Positions 13,501 to 20,734 of a DNA stretch of 64,000 bases are shown here, in pieces (the first letter of the stretch is position 1; each line of letters opens with the position of its first letter). Location of the stretch: the NCBI RefSeq assembly GCF_003234115.2, contig NZ_CP126251.1:2666001-2730000 (forward strand), given 5' to 3'. The position numbers and the translations under genes are program-made. The notes under the pieces are model-generated. The model saw only the letters and a list, made by a program, of their open reading frames with translations, searched no databases and was not told the DNA's origin. Source of the DNA: Curtobacterium sp. MCPF17_002. Lineage in GTDB: Bacteria > Actinomycetota > Actinomycetes > Actinomycetales > Microbacteriaceae.

Positions 13501-15137
13501 CGGACCGTCGACGTCGCCAGGTCCACGGTCGCGGCGTTCAGGCCGGGCAGGACCGACAGCCGCAGGGCGTGCACGCTCCGTGCTCCGGGGTCGTACCCGC
13601 GGGCGTCCCGGAACCCGGTGGTGGTGTCCTGCGCGTTCACGGTCAGGTCGATCACCTGACGGAGGAGCAGGACGACCGGGGAGAGCAGCGTCGAGACCGC
13701 CGTGGTGAGGTCCGTCAGGGTGGTGCCGAGGGACGTCAGGGCGGTGCCGCCGACCAGTGGCCGGAGCGCGGTCTGGAGCGTCGGGACGAGGATCCCGCTC
13801 ACCACCGGGGCGAGCACGGTGCCGAGGGGCAGCGGCAGACCGAGCAGGCTGCCGGTCGCGGTGATCGTCGGCGTCGCCGTCGTGGTGCCGGCGAGTGCCC
13901 CGAGCGTCGTGTCGGCGCGGAGACCGATCGCGACCGCGGAGGCTCCGAGGGCGGAGACGTTCGTCGCCACGTTCACGCGCACGGCGGTCGAGTTGATGGT
14001 GTTGACCACCGCGGTCTGCAGGGCCGTGGGCAGCTGCGTCCCGAGGATCGTGGCGATGCTCCGGTTGATCGAGGTCACCGCGGCCGCCGTCAGCACCGGC
14101 GTGTTCGCCGGCTGGTCGTTCAGCGTCGTCAGCTCGTCGAGGTCCACCGTGATCGTGCCGGTCGCCGGGGTGATCGTCACCGCACCGTCCGTCAGCGGCT
14201 GCTGCAGCACCTGGGCGAGCGTGCCGTCGAGGTTGAGGTTCGCGGTCGCCGTCACCGTGGTGCCGTTGACGGTCACGAGCCCGAGCAGCGCCTGCCGCAG
14301 GAGCTGCTGGATCTGGCTGGTGACCGCGGTCGTCGTCCCCGCGAGCACACCGTCGGTGCCGAGCACGCCGTTGACCGAGCTCGAGACGTTCCGCAGTTCG
14401 GTCCGGAGCGACGTCGTCAGGCCCGCGACCGCGGGACTCGTCAGCGAGAGGTTCGCTCCGGCGATCCGGTAGTCGCTGGAGGTGGTCACCGTGGTGCCGC
14501 GGGTGGCGGACAGCGTCGAGGCGAGCGCTCCGACCTGCAGCTGTGCGTTCGAGAGCACCGTCGTGTCGGCGCCCACCCGTGAGAACAGGGAGTTGAGGTC
14601 GAGCGTCGCCGCTCCGGTGCCGGATCCGGTGCCGACGCCGATGCCGCCGTCGTTGGTCAGGAGACCGGACGACGCGGTGGCCCCGTTCGCCGAGGTCGTG
14701 GCGTACTGGCCGTCGACCCCGAGGGTGAGGATGCCGTTCGGCCCGAGGAGGTTCACGTCGTTGCCGAGGTCCACCCCGACCGCACTCAGCGCCGTCAGGT
14801 CGAGCGGCTGGTTCGTCGTGCCGCCACCCGTCGTCGTGCCGCGCGCGGAGTAGGCACCGCCGAGCTGCGCCAGGGTGTCGACGTCGACGATGCCCGAGCC
14901 GCTGAGCAGGACGCCCTCGGCCTGGGAGACGTCGGACTGGGCGGCCGCCGCGGGTTGGATCGCCACGGTGGCGGCGACCAGCGCCGTCACCGTGGCGACG
15001 ACGCCGCCACGCAGGAGGAGACGCCGGTCGTCCGTTGCTCGTCGTCGAGCTCGGCCGCCAGCAGCGATGATCCGTCGTGTCCAGTTGTTCGCCGTCGTGG
15101 GTACGCGGGTACCCCGAAGCGACGCGTGCCTGCGCAT
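7536..15137 (-). CDS. Giant LAxTG-anchored surface protein with about 20 Ig-like repeats
   Basis: 2533 residues. An N-terminal signal peptide with an unusually long basic n-region ends in VTALVAATVAIQPAAAAQS. Residues to about 550 resemble the choice-of-anchor G family (SQAEGVLLSGSGIVDVDTLA near the start). Then follow about 20 tandem Ig-like domains of 90-97 residues, each with a TxPxxG start, a G(T/S)AEPGAxVTV centre, a D(G)xWT strand and a TQTVxGxTSxPV end. A collagen-like stalk of about eleven GTP units precedes the wall-sorting signal: LAFTG (2493-2497), a hydrophobic span and RRRGRA. LAxTG is the class E sortase motif of high-GC actinobacteria. Expected to be a long fibrous adhesin or matrix protein on the cell surface. 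ATG at 15137 with AGGAAAAGAG upstream. The opposite strand is open for thousands of bases but is a codon-bias shadow. Confidence 0.9.
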   Translation of the reverse strand: MRRHASLRGTRVPTTANNWTRRIIAAGGRARRRATDDRRLLLRGGVVATVTALVAATVAIQPAAAAQSDVSQAEGVLLSGSGIVDVDTLAQLGGAYSARGTTTGGGTTNQPLDLTALSAVGVDLGNDVNLLGPNGILTLGVDGQYATTSANGATASSGLLTNDGGIGVGTGSGTGAATLDLNSLFSRVGADTTVLSNAQLQVGALASTLSATRGTTVTTSSDYRIAGANLSLTSPAVAGLTTSLRTELRNVSSSVNGVLGTDGVLAGTTTAVTSQIQQLLRQALLGLVTVNGTTVTATANLNLDGTLAQVLQQPLTDGAVTITPATGTITVDLDELTTLNDQPANTPVLTAAAVTSINRSIATILGTQLPTALQTAVVNTINSTAVRVNVATNVSALGASAVAIGLRADTTLGALAGTTTATPTITATGSLLGLPLPLGTVLAPVVSGILVPTLQTALRPLVGGTALTSLGTTLTDLTTAVSTLLSPVVLLLRQVIDLTVNAQDTTTGFRDARGYDPGARSVHALRLSVLPGLNAATVDLATSTVRVTAFATPTIAAPTANQVFSVPTASSTRSVTVSGAGEPGATIAVTLGGGRTGTATVAANGTWTTTIANVPTGSYTATATQTVGGTAAGSATQQFSVVAQQALTITSPTTGQTFTTTRTTAPVTLTGTATPNARIDIDLGGGVTATGTANGAGAWSVTVPAVPVGNQTASVTQTVGDSTSAPATRAFRVVAAATLTVDTPTADQDFLLAGDTRDVPFSGAAQPGARIDVDLGGGRTATTTANAGGTWSTSVTGVPVGDYTANVTQTVGSSTSTPVTRDFTVTAAPTLTIDAPEDGSTITVADATSTTLVTVSGTAARNAQVTVGIGGSFTVVVTADDDGAWTATFQGVPVGDRTATARQTVGGTTSGPVTSDFTVAAGAPIAITTPEPGVTVTVLDANTTTDLDLAGTAEPGADVTVSLGGGLTATATADDDGAWTATVQDVPVGRYTIAATQTVNGTTSPAVRQAVTIAAGAGLVVSSPTQGSTTAVATDDSTIDVDVSGTAEPGADISVVLDGADDPVTTTADTDGAWTVTLSDVGTGDHTAAVTQTVGGATSAAVDRDFSIEAGDDVVIESPTAAQQVPAGAGGQVDVVVRGTAESGASVAVTVDDGDPVDVVADASGNWATDPVTLGIGEHTVTAVQTVNGTTGPTVTRDFTVVPGTAVTIESPAVGSRFVVTDADATATVTISGSSEPNADVTVSLGPDTRFRTTANGDGAWTVDATGLAPVGPYTVNASQSVEDVVTSAIPTTFEVVTAEPLAITAPTTAAIPVAGADVERDVTVSGTGQPGAAVTATTADADDQLTTVDPDGTWSVTFPDLGVGTHPVSVTQTLPGTVSDPAESDPVTRTITIEAADAVLVTSPDADDVLLVPDADATRDVTVSGTAEPGAPVTVRLGDDELTTRADGDGDWTVTFGEVGVGTPTLTAGQTVNGTTASSPEQTVTVRAATALTLTTPEDGDVLTVADAAGTADVRAAGRAQGGATVTVTLSNGDSDEVVAETDGGWATTFTDVPVGDYTVRATQVVEGQTSAPVSAGVSVRAGAPLAVTTPAGPTSVTVADDDATTDVDFAGTAQPGATVTVDLGAGGRATAPVGEDGSWSTTVEDVPTGSYTAEVTQTVNDTTSAAVRRPVSVVAAADLTIRQPGDDPITVADGDATTTVTVAGDAEPGATVTVTVDDRDPVEVTAGDDGNWTLDVPGLDVGTHDVSVTQTVDGSTSTTPVESTVVIEAGDPVRVTEPTAGAEYTVAGEGATTTVDVRGTAEAGATVVVDLGGGRSESTAANDRGAWSVSVPDVPAGTPTVSVTQRIGDTVSAPVTVAIRVLVADPITIAAPADGSTVRVAQQDSVATVTANGAAESGADVRVSVDGGDPVTVTATDGGTWTLDLEGLAVGAHTVRATQTVEGSTSAPVSTTFTVAPGTALTVDTPADGDTVTVPAGTTDATVPVSGQGQAGGTVRIVVDGGTPVDVPVGTDGRWSTEVTGLDEGDHTIVVTQVVNGTTSSPIERDLTVEVAEADAIVITSPVNGTAYRVIGGTTDVRVEGVSAPNAPISVSVDGGTPVTTTANGDGEWAVTLRAVGTGTHTVAATQTVGGDTTAAPEVGISVAAATPVRVTSPTDGQVVPITGGTTSIPVSGTAEPGATVTVSLGGSTVTTTAGGDGSWTVTVGDVPPGTHTVSVTETVGGRTSEPVTSTVRVVVAQPTDVTITNPQPGQLIPADGTGDTGSFTVTGHATPGATVTVRLSNGQVRVTTADANGDWSVSFDQVPEGDWTITASQSVNGTTTVSQPVPIVVSDVDPLTVTSPTPGAHQTAPAAGWVDWLVTGTAEPGATVTVVAGDGTPVVTTADADGTWSVVLRLGVAQHMIRVTQTVDGATSAAQSVPVVVDAADDPGTPGTPGTPGTPGTPGTPGTPGTPGTPGTPGTPGTPGAPGLPGGPAGTGSGTGAGAASGTGGLAFTGADVAPLAGAAGGLVVLGFLLLGLSRLARGFRRRGRA
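7741..7850. repeat. 9-bp tandem repeat encoding the (Gly-Thr-Pro)n stalk
   Basis: Near-perfect units of cgtgcccgg (read on the plus strand) repeated about eleven times inside the surface protein gene. Unit length is a multiple of three, so slippage would change stalk length without breaking the frame. Confidence 0.9.
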
Positions 15138-15317
15138 GCGTGTCTCTTTTCCTGGCGGGCACGCCCGCCACCTGATCCGGAACTCCTCCGCTGGTGAGGC
15201 GGTGGAGGATCGGAATCCTGGTTGGGGATTCCTGGGGCTGATCTTTACACATGATCAGGTTGCTGTCCGCAACCCGTTACGAAACGGACACCGAACGTGT
15301 CGTGACGGAACGAAAAA

Positions 15318-15405
15318 GACTCCCCACGCACCCGCCAGAGCCCGGTTACCCTTGCTGCGTTTCCGCCCTGGGGGAGTTGGCCTGGATGGCGTCACGTGAG
15401 GAGCC
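15318..15405 (-). ncRNA. ffs: Small signal recognition particle RNA (4.5S type)
   Basis: Minus strand carries the SRP core GGGCGGAAACGCAGCAAGGG, with the GGAA tetraloop and asymmetric AGCA loop that bind Ffh. Ends pair as GGCTCCTCACG with CGTGGGGAGTC, giving one long hairpin of 88 nt. A T5 run follows at once (15317-15313) as terminator, and TAGACT (15418-15413) lies 7 nt before the inferred 5' end. In mycobacteria and others ffs lies next to dnaX; here the surface protein gene lies between them. Confidence 0.92.
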
Positions 15406-15412
15406 GCCGAGA

Positions 15413-15418
15413 AGTCTA
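15413..15418 (-). promoter_or_regulatory. -10 box of SRP RNA gene
   Basis: TAGACT on the minus strand, 7 nt before the RNA 5' end deduced from end pairing. The promoter of the divergent NAD(P)-binding protein gene lies about 15 nt away on the other strand. Confidence 0.6.
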
Positions 15419-15432
15419 CCGGACGGGACGGG

Positions 15433-15438
15433 CAGAAT
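15433..15438 (+). promoter_or_regulatory. Possible -10 box (leaderless) of the NAD(P)-binding protein gene
   Basis: CAGAAT, 7 nt before the ATG at 15446. Weaker hexamer than elsewhere in the window, but with the same spacing; no good Shine-Dalgarno sequence precedes this ATG. Confidence 0.4.
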
Positions 15439-15445
15439 CGGACAC

Positions 15446-16120
15446 ATGAAGATCGCCATCGCCGGAGGACACGGCCAGATCGCACTGCTCCTCGCCCGCC
15501 TCGTGACCGACGCCGGCCACGACGCCGTGTCGATCGTCCGGAACCCCGCCCACGTCACCGACGTGGAGCAGCAGGGCGCGCGGGCGATCGTCGCGGACCT
15601 CGAGCAGCTCGGGGACGACGACCTCGCGCTCCGGCTCCGCGGGGTCGACGCCGTGGTCTTCGCCGCCGGCGCCGGACCGAACAGCGGCGCGGAGCGGAAG
15701 CTCAGCGTCGACCGCGACGGAGCGATCCTGCTCGCCGATGCGGCCGAACGCGCGGGGATCGCGCGCTACGTGATGATCTCGGCGATGGCGGCGGACTCGT
15801 ACGATCCGGAGCGTGCCGTGGTGCCCGCTCGCAGCGAGGCCGACGTGTTCCAGGTCTACCTGCGTGCGAAGGCCGAGGCGGACGCGAACCTCCGTGCCCG
15901 CAGTCTGCGCTGGACGATCGTCCGTCCGGGCGGTCTGCTCGACACCCCGCCGCAGGGCACGGTCGACGTCGGCCGGACGGTGCCGCGCGGGTCGATCCCC
16001 CGTGCGGACGTCGCCGCCGTGGTGTTGCACGCGCTCCTCGACGACACCGCGGTCGGCGTGCAGTTCGAGGTCACGAGCGGCGACACCCCGATCCCGGCCG
16101 CCCTGTCCGCACTGAGCTGA
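15446..16120 (+). CDS. NAD(P)-binding SDR/NmrA-like protein
   Basis: 224 residues forming one Rossmann domain: MKIAIAGGHGQIALLLARLV has the glycine-rich GGxGxI loop, ADLEQLGDDDLALRLRGVDAVVFAAGAG gives the next strand and helix, and YVMISAMAAD (about 112-121) holds the serine region, with YLRAKAEAD carrying the YxxxK pair of extended SDRs. Resembles YwnB/YtfG-type NAD(P)H-binding proteins whose substrates are mostly unknown. ATG at 15446 chosen because the fold starts there; the frame is open upstream but overlaps the SRP RNA gene. Converges with ackA. Confidence 0.85.
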   Translation: MKIAIAGGHGQIALLLARLVTDAGHDAVSIVRNPAHVTDVEQQGARAIVADLEQLGDDDLALRLRGVDAVVFAAGAGPNSGAERKLSVDRDGAILLADAAERAGIARYVMISAMAADSYDPERAVVPARSEADVFQVYLRAKAEADANLRARSLRWTIVRPGGLLDTPPQGTVDVGRTVPRGSIPRADVAAVVLHALLDDTAVGVQFEVTSGDTPIPAALSALS

Positions 16121-16174
16121 GCGCCCGCCCGCGCCCGCGAGACACCGCCGGCCCCGGGAGACACCGCCCGTCCC

Positions 16175-17371
16175 TCAGAGCGCGACCGCAGCCGACTGCC
16201 GGGCGATCTCGAGCTCCTCGTTCGTCGGGATGACGAGCACCGCGACACGCGACGTGTCCGCGGAGATGAGCCGCGCCTCCCGGGAAGCCAGCTCGTTGCG
16301 GTCCGGATCGATCTCGATGCCGAGGTGGCCGAGCCCGGCGAGGACCCGCCGGCGCAGCAGCGCGTTGTTCTCCCCCACACCCGCCGTGAAGACGACCGCG
16401 TCCAGCCCGCCGAGCTGCGCCGTGTAGGCGCCCACGTACCGACGGATGCGGTGCCGGTACACGGCGAGCGCCGCCTCGGCCTCGTCGTCCCCGTTGAGCG
16501 CGGCGTCCTGCACGTCCCGCATGTCGCCGTTGCCGGTCAGGCCGAGCAGCCCGGACTCCTTGTTGAGCATGGTGTCGAGCTCGTCGAAGGAGAGCCCGGC
16601 CTCGCGGTGGAGGTGGATGAGCACGGCCGGGTCGAGGTCGCCCGAGCGGGTCCCCATCACCAGGCCCTCGAGCGGGGTCAGGCCCATAGAGGTCTCGATC
16701 GACCGTCCGCCGTCGATGGCGGCGGCCGATGCCCCGTTGCCGAGGTGCAGGACAATCGTCTTCAGCTCGCCGAGGGGGCGGCCGAGGAACTCCGCGGTCT
16801 GCTCGGAGACGTACTTGTGGCTCGTGCCGTGCATGCCGTAGCGGCGGATCCGGTACTTCGCCGCCAGGTCGGCGGGGATCGCGTAGGTGTAGGCCTGCGG
16901 CGGCATCGTCTGGTGGAACGCGGTGTCGAACACGGCCACCTGCGGCACGTCCCCGAAGACCTGCTTCGCGGCGCGGATGCCCTCGAGGTTGGCCGGGTTG
17001 TGGAGCGGCGCCAGGCTGCTGAGCTCCTCGATCTCGCGCTCGACGTCGTCCGTGACGACGGTCGCCGTGTCGAAACTGGTGCCGCCGTGCACGACTCGGT
17101 GGCCGACGACCGCGGGCGGGTACTCGTCGAAGGACGGCCCGACCTTCCCGAACGCGTCGATCATCGCCTGGAACCCGGCGGCGTGGTCCGGCACCGCGGC
17201 CGAGTCGTTCGACGAGGACTCCCCCGTGAGCGCGTTGGTGTGCTTCCACACGCCCGACGACTCGCCGATGCGCTCGACGAGCCCGGAGGCGAGCGTGCGC
17301 TCCCCCTCGAGCTCGATGAGCTGGTACTTGAACGAACTCGAACCCGAGTTGACGACGAGGGCTGCGGTCAC
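16175..17371 (-). CDS. ackA: Acetate kinase
   Basis: Interconverts acetyl phosphate plus ADP with acetate plus ATP. The 398-residue protein has the N-terminal phosphate-binding LVVNSGSSSFKYQL, the GHRVVHGG arginine/histidine site, the MHGTSHKYVS loop and the MGLTPLEGLVMGTRSGDLDP signature; normal length. GTG start. Lies 64 nt after pta, forming the pta-ackA overflow/acetate assimilation operon; the gap holds a family A half repeat. Confidence 0.97.
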   Translation of the reverse strand: MTAALVVNSGSSSFKYQLIELEGERTLASGLVERIGESSGVWKHTNALTGESSSNDSAAVPDHAAGFQAMIDAFGKVGPSFDEYPPAVVGHRVVHGGTSFDTATVVTDDVEREIEELSSLAPLHNPANLEGIRAAKQVFGDVPQVAVFDTAFHQTMPPQAYTYAIPADLAAKYRIRRYGMHGTSHKYVSEQTAEFLGRPLGELKTIVLHLGNGASAAAIDGGRSIETSMGLTPLEGLVMGTRSGDLDPAVLIHLHREAGLSFDELDTMLNKESGLLGLTGNGDMRDVQDAALNGDDEAEAALAVYRHRIRRYVGAYTAQLGGLDAVVFTAGVGENNALLRRRVLAGLGHLGIEIDPDRNELASREARLISADTSRVAVLVIPTNEELEIARQSAAVAL

Positions 17372-17406
17372 GGGTGGTGTCGCTTTCTGTTCATGGCCGG
17401 TGGGCC

Positions 17407-17424
17407 GGACTGGAGGCGCGGTGC
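17407..17424 (+). repeat. Family A half repeat between pta and ackA
   Basis: GGACTGGAGGCGCGGTGC, one arm only; the other arm is absent or degraded. Confidence 0.7.
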
Positions 17425-17435
17425 GGGTCGGTCGG

Positions 17436-19544
17436 TCAGGCCGCGTCGGACGCGGTGCCGGCCTGGATCGCGGTGATCGCGACGGTGTTCACGATGTCGC
17501 CGACGAGCGCGCCACGTGACAGGTCGTTGATCGGCTTGCGGAGTCCCTGCAGGACCGGTCCGATCGCGACGGCGCCGGCCGAGCGCTGCACCGCCTTGTA
17601 GGTGTTGTTGCCGGTGTTGAGGTCCGGGAAGATGAAGACCGTGGCGTGGCCGGCGACCGGCGAGTCCGGCATCTTCGTGCTCGCCACCGTCGGGTCGGCC
17701 GCGGCGTCGTACTGGATCGGCCCCTCGACGAGCAGGTCCGGACGGCGCTCGCGCACGAACGCGGTGCCGGCACGGACCTTGTCGACGTCGGCGCCGGAGC
17801 CGCTGTCACCGGTGGAGTAGCTCAGCATCGCGACGCGCGGCTCGATCCCGAACTGGGTCGCGGTCTCCGCCGACGAGATGGCGATGTCGGCGAGCTGCTC
17901 GCTCGTCGGGTCGGGGATGACCGCGCAGTCGCCGTAGACGAGGACCCGGTCCGCGAGCGCCATCAGGAACACGCTCGACACGATCGAGGTGTCCGGTCGG
18001 GTCTTGATGATCTCGAAGGACGGCCGGATGGTGTGGGCCGTGGTGTGCTTCGCCCCGGAGACCATGCCGTCGGCGAGGCCGAGCTGGACCATCATCGTGC
18101 CGAAGTACGACACGTCGGTGACGGTGTCGCGCGCGAGCTCGATGCTCATGCCCTTGTGCGCCCGGAGCGTCGCGTACTCGGCGGCGAAGCGCTCGCGGAG
18201 CTCGGGGTCGAACGGGCTGACGAGCTGCGCGGCCTCGAGGTCGAGGCCGAGCTCCGTCGCACGCGTGCGGATCGCGGCGGGGTCACCGAGGATCGTCAGT
18301 GCGCACACCTGCCGCTGCAGGAGTGTCGAGGCCGCGCGGAGGACCCGGTCGTCGTCGCCCTCCGGCAGCACGATCCGCTTGCCGTACCCGCGCGCCCGGT
18401 CGAGCAGCCCGTGCTCGAACATGAGCGGCGTGACGACGCCGGACGGGGTGAGCTGCAGGCGGTCGCGCAGGGCGTCCGCGTCGACGTGCTGCTCGAACAG
18501 CGCGAGCGCCAGGTCGGCCTTCCGCGGGGAGTCCGCCGCGAGCCGGCCGCGGGTCTGCGTGATGCGGAGGGCGGTGTCGTACGTGCCGAGGTCGTTCTGT
18601 GCGATCGGCAGCGAGCTCGACAGCCCCTCGAGGAGCCGGGAGATCTGCGGGGCCGTCTCGAACCCGCCGTTGAGGATCACGCCGGCGAGGCTCGGGAAGG
18701 TCTCGGACTGGTTCGCCAGGAGGGTGGCGATGAGGACGTCGCTGCGGTCCCCCGGGACGACCACGATGCCGCCCTCGATGAGGCGCGGGAGCACGTTCTC
18801 CATGCTCATGCCGGCGACCACGGTGCCGAGCGCCTCACGGTCGAGCAGCGCTTCGTCGCCGCGCACGAGGGTGGCACCGGTCGCCTGGAGCAGCGCCCGC
18901 ACGGTCGGGGCGACGAGGACGCGGTCCTCGGGGATCGCCCACACGGGCAGGTCCGGGTGGTCGTCGCGGACGGCCTGCTCCACGCTCGCCACGACGGCGG
19001 CGAGGGCGTCCGGGTCCGCGCGGTTGACGATCACGCCGAACAGCTGTGCGTGCGCCGCGCGGAGCTCGCTCGTGGTCACGTCGGCGACCTGGGCCATGTC
19101 CTCGGGCGAACGCGGGCCGTGTTCGGCGGCGTCGCGACCGCCGAGCACGAGGAGGACGGGTGCGCCGAGGTTGGCGGCGACCTTCGCGTTGAACGACAGC
19201 TCCGTGGGGCTGCCCACGTCGGTGTAGTCCGACCCGAGGACGACGACGGCGTCGCACTGCCGCTCGACCTGGGCGAAGCGGGTGATGATCGTGGCGAGTG
19301 CCGCGTCCGGGTCGGCGTGCACGTCGTCGTACGTCACGCCCACCGCGTCGTCGTAGGGGATGCCGACCGCGGTGTGCTGGAGCAGGAGTTCGAGGACGTA
19401 GTCCGGTTCGTCCACCGAGCGGGCGACCGGCCGGAACACGCCGACCCGTCCGACCGAGCGCGCGAGGGTCTCGAGGACACCGAGGGCGACGGTGCTCTTG
19501 CCCGTGTGTCCTTCTGCTGACGTGATGTAGATGCGGGTCGACAC
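17436..19544 (-). CDS. pta: Phosphate acetyltransferase, long form
   Basis: Makes acetyl phosphate from acetyl-CoA. 702 residues in three parts, as in E. coli Pta: an N-terminal P-loop domain of the BioD/cobyric-acid type (ITSAEGHTGKST, 6-17), a middle DRTGG domain (about 215-330) and the C-terminal catalytic PTA_PTB domain (from about 380) with GMVSGAKHTTAHTIRPSF and MLSYSTGDSGSG. GTG start at 19544 chosen from the TAGCCT -10 box 7 nt upstream and because the P-loop begins at once; the open frame runs 38 codons further without family similarity. First gene of pta-ackA. Confidence 0.96.
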   Translation of the reverse strand: MSTRIYITSAEGHTGKSTVALGVLETLARSVGRVGVFRPVARSVDEPDYVLELLLQHTAVGIPYDDAVGVTYDDVHADPDAALATIITRFAQVERQCDAVVVLGSDYTDVGSPTELSFNAKVAANLGAPVLLVLGGRDAAEHGPRSPEDMAQVADVTTSELRAAHAQLFGVIVNRADPDALAAVVASVEQAVRDDHPDLPVWAIPEDRVLVAPTVRALLQATGATLVRGDEALLDREALGTVVAGMSMENVLPRLIEGGIVVVPGDRSDVLIATLLANQSETFPSLAGVILNGGFETAPQISRLLEGLSSSLPIAQNDLGTYDTALRITQTRGRLAADSPRKADLALALFEQHVDADALRDRLQLTPSGVVTPLMFEHGLLDRARGYGKRIVLPEGDDDRVLRAASTLLQRQVCALTILGDPAAIRTRATELGLDLEAAQLVSPFDPELRERFAAEYATLRAHKGMSIELARDTVTDVSYFGTMMVQLGLADGMVSGAKHTTAHTIRPSFEIIKTRPDTSIVSSVFLMALADRVLVYGDCAVIPDPTSEQLADIAISSAETATQFGIEPRVAMLSYSTGDSGSGADVDKVRAGTAFVRERRPDLLVEGPIQYDAAADPTVASTKMPDSPVAGHATVFIFPDLNTGNNTYKAVQRSAGAVAIGPVLQGLRKPINDLSRGALVGDIVNTVAITAIQAGTASDAA

Positions 19545-19551
19545 GGGACCC

Positions 19552-19557
19552 AGGCTA
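19552..19557 (-). promoter_or_regulatory. -10 box of pta-ackA (leaderless)
   Basis: TAGCCT on the minus strand with a 7-nt gap to the GTG of pta. Confidence 0.55.
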
Positions 19558-19686
19558 GCCGCGCCCCCGTCGCGACCACTGGGAGCGGACCGACCTGTGG
19601 AGAGCAGACGGCGCTGTGGACGGCCGTGGTCGTGCACACCCCGGAAGACCTGTACCATTGGGTGTCGTCGTCGCGAGACGGCGCCA

Positions 19687-19774
19687 GGAGAATTCGCCTA
19701 GTGGCCTATGGCGCACGCTTGGAAAGCGTGTTGGGTGCAAGCCCTCGGGGGTTCGAATCCCCCATTCTCCGCCA
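19687..19774 (+). tRNA. tRNA-Ser (anticodon GGA)
   Basis: Acceptor GGAGAAT pairs with ATTCTCC, followed by G and an encoded CCA. The anticodon arm CACGCTTGGAAAGCGTG shows GGA; a long variable arm (GGGTGCAAGCCC) and T arm GGGGGTTCGAATCCCCC mark a class II serine tRNA. Decodes UCC/UCU. Confidence 0.97.
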
Positions 19775-19803
19775 GCCGGCCGTATCCGGGCCGACGAACC
19801 GAC

Positions 19804-19841
19804 AGCGCGTGCTCCTCCAGGACACGCGCTTTCGTCGTTTT
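19804..19841 (+). terminator. Terminator of tRNA-Ser
   Basis: AGCGCGTG (19804-19811) and CACGCGCT (19823-19830) around an 11-nt loop, followed by TTCGTCGTTTT. Confidence 0.75.
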
Positions 19842-20084
19842 CCGGGGTCCGAGGCCGTCATCGGTCCCCCACCCTGCGGACCGCACTGCACCCCGTTCGC
19901 CATGGACTGGCCGCGAAACGACGTGCAGGGGTGGAACGGGCTGTCCTCGATACCCGTGAGTCGCCTAGACTGCCCGGACGGACGACCCTGGGACGGGTCG
20001 GACACGGTGCACGGAGCGGCAGGGGCGTCGCTCCCCGGGTGGGCGTTCAGTGCTGCCCGGGCACTCGAGGGACGAGGAGTCCAC
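19842..20084 (+). other. Non-coding stretch before the membrane protein gene
   Basis: The 310 bp between tRNA-Ser and the next start hold the tRNA terminator, then no convincing gene. A TAGACT hexamer at 19966-19971 could be the -10 box of the downstream gene, which would give it a 5' leader of about 110 nt. Confidence 0.4.
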
Positions 20085-20729
20085 GTGGGGGACCTGACGG
20101 CGCCGGCGACTGCACGCCAGCGCGGCACCGCCTACGACGTGGTCGTGCGACCACGGCGCTCGCTGGTGCGTTCGACGATCCTCAGCGTCGTGTTCTCCGC
20201 GGTCCCGCTCGCCGTCGCGCTCGTGTGGGTCGCCCTCCCCCTGCGCCTCTGGACCTTCGTCGCCACGGTCGTGATCGTCGTCGCGGTGCTGGTCGGCATC
20301 GTGTTCGTCCGGCTCGGCACGGCCTTCATCGGGATCGACCCCGCCGGCATCACGGTGCGTGGCGTCGTCACCCCGCAGCGCCGGGTCGCCCGCGATCGGG
20401 TGCACAGCGTGGTCCTCGCGACCACGTACGGCACCGCCGTCGAACGGACCACCCGCGAGCTCGTCGCCGTCGACGCCACGGGCCGGCCGCTGTTCCGCCT
20501 GCGCGCGGACGTCTGGGGCGACGAGGGCATCGACCGCGTCGTCGAGGCGGTCGGGGCCCGGGTGTCGGACGACGCCCGTCCGGTGCCCGCGCGGGAGTTC
20601 GCACGTCGCTGGCCCGCCAGCCGTGCCTGGTACGAGCAGCGCGCGGCGTACGTCGTGGTCGGCGCACTGGCCGTCGTCGCGGTGGCAGGGCTGCTGCTCG
20701 TCGAGACCGTCGGCCTCCTCGGCGTCTGA
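20085..20729 (+). CDS. Membrane protein of unknown function, PH-like domain
   Basis: 214 residues. Two adjacent hydrophobic segments near residues 27-70 (TILSVVFSAVPLAVALVWV and FVATVVIVVAVLVGIVFV), then a soluble region starting GIDPAGITVRGVVTPQRRVARDRV that resembles bacterial PH-like domains of small actinobacterial membrane proteins, and a last hydrophobic segment near the C-terminus (VVVGALAVVAVAGLLLVE). GTG at 20085 follows GAGGAG at 5-6 nt; the open frame runs upstream through the tRNA and is not used. Converges with the HerA-like gene. I do not recognise a specific function. Confidence 0.75.
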   Translation: MGDLTAPATARQRGTAYDVVVRPRRSLVRSTILSVVFSAVPLAVALVWVALPLRLWTFVATVVIVVAVLVGIVFVRLGTAFIGIDPAGITVRGVVTPQRRVARDRVHSVVLATTYGTAVERTTRELVAVDATGRPLFRLRADVWGDEGIDRVVEAVGARVSDDARPVPAREFARRWPASRAWYEQRAAYVVVGALAVVAVAGLLLVETVGLLGV

Positions 20730-20734
20730 CCCGC

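Noticed and set aside
6873..14582. A 2569-codon open frame on the plus strand opposite the surface protein gene
   Set aside because: High-GC antisense shadow: its product is Arg/Gly/Asp-rich and repetitive with no domain, start context or signal, while the minus strand has signal peptide, Ig repeats and LAFTG.
19687..19774. tRNA-Ser as an integration site
   Set aside because: No repeated tRNA 3' end or integrase found on either side within the window.
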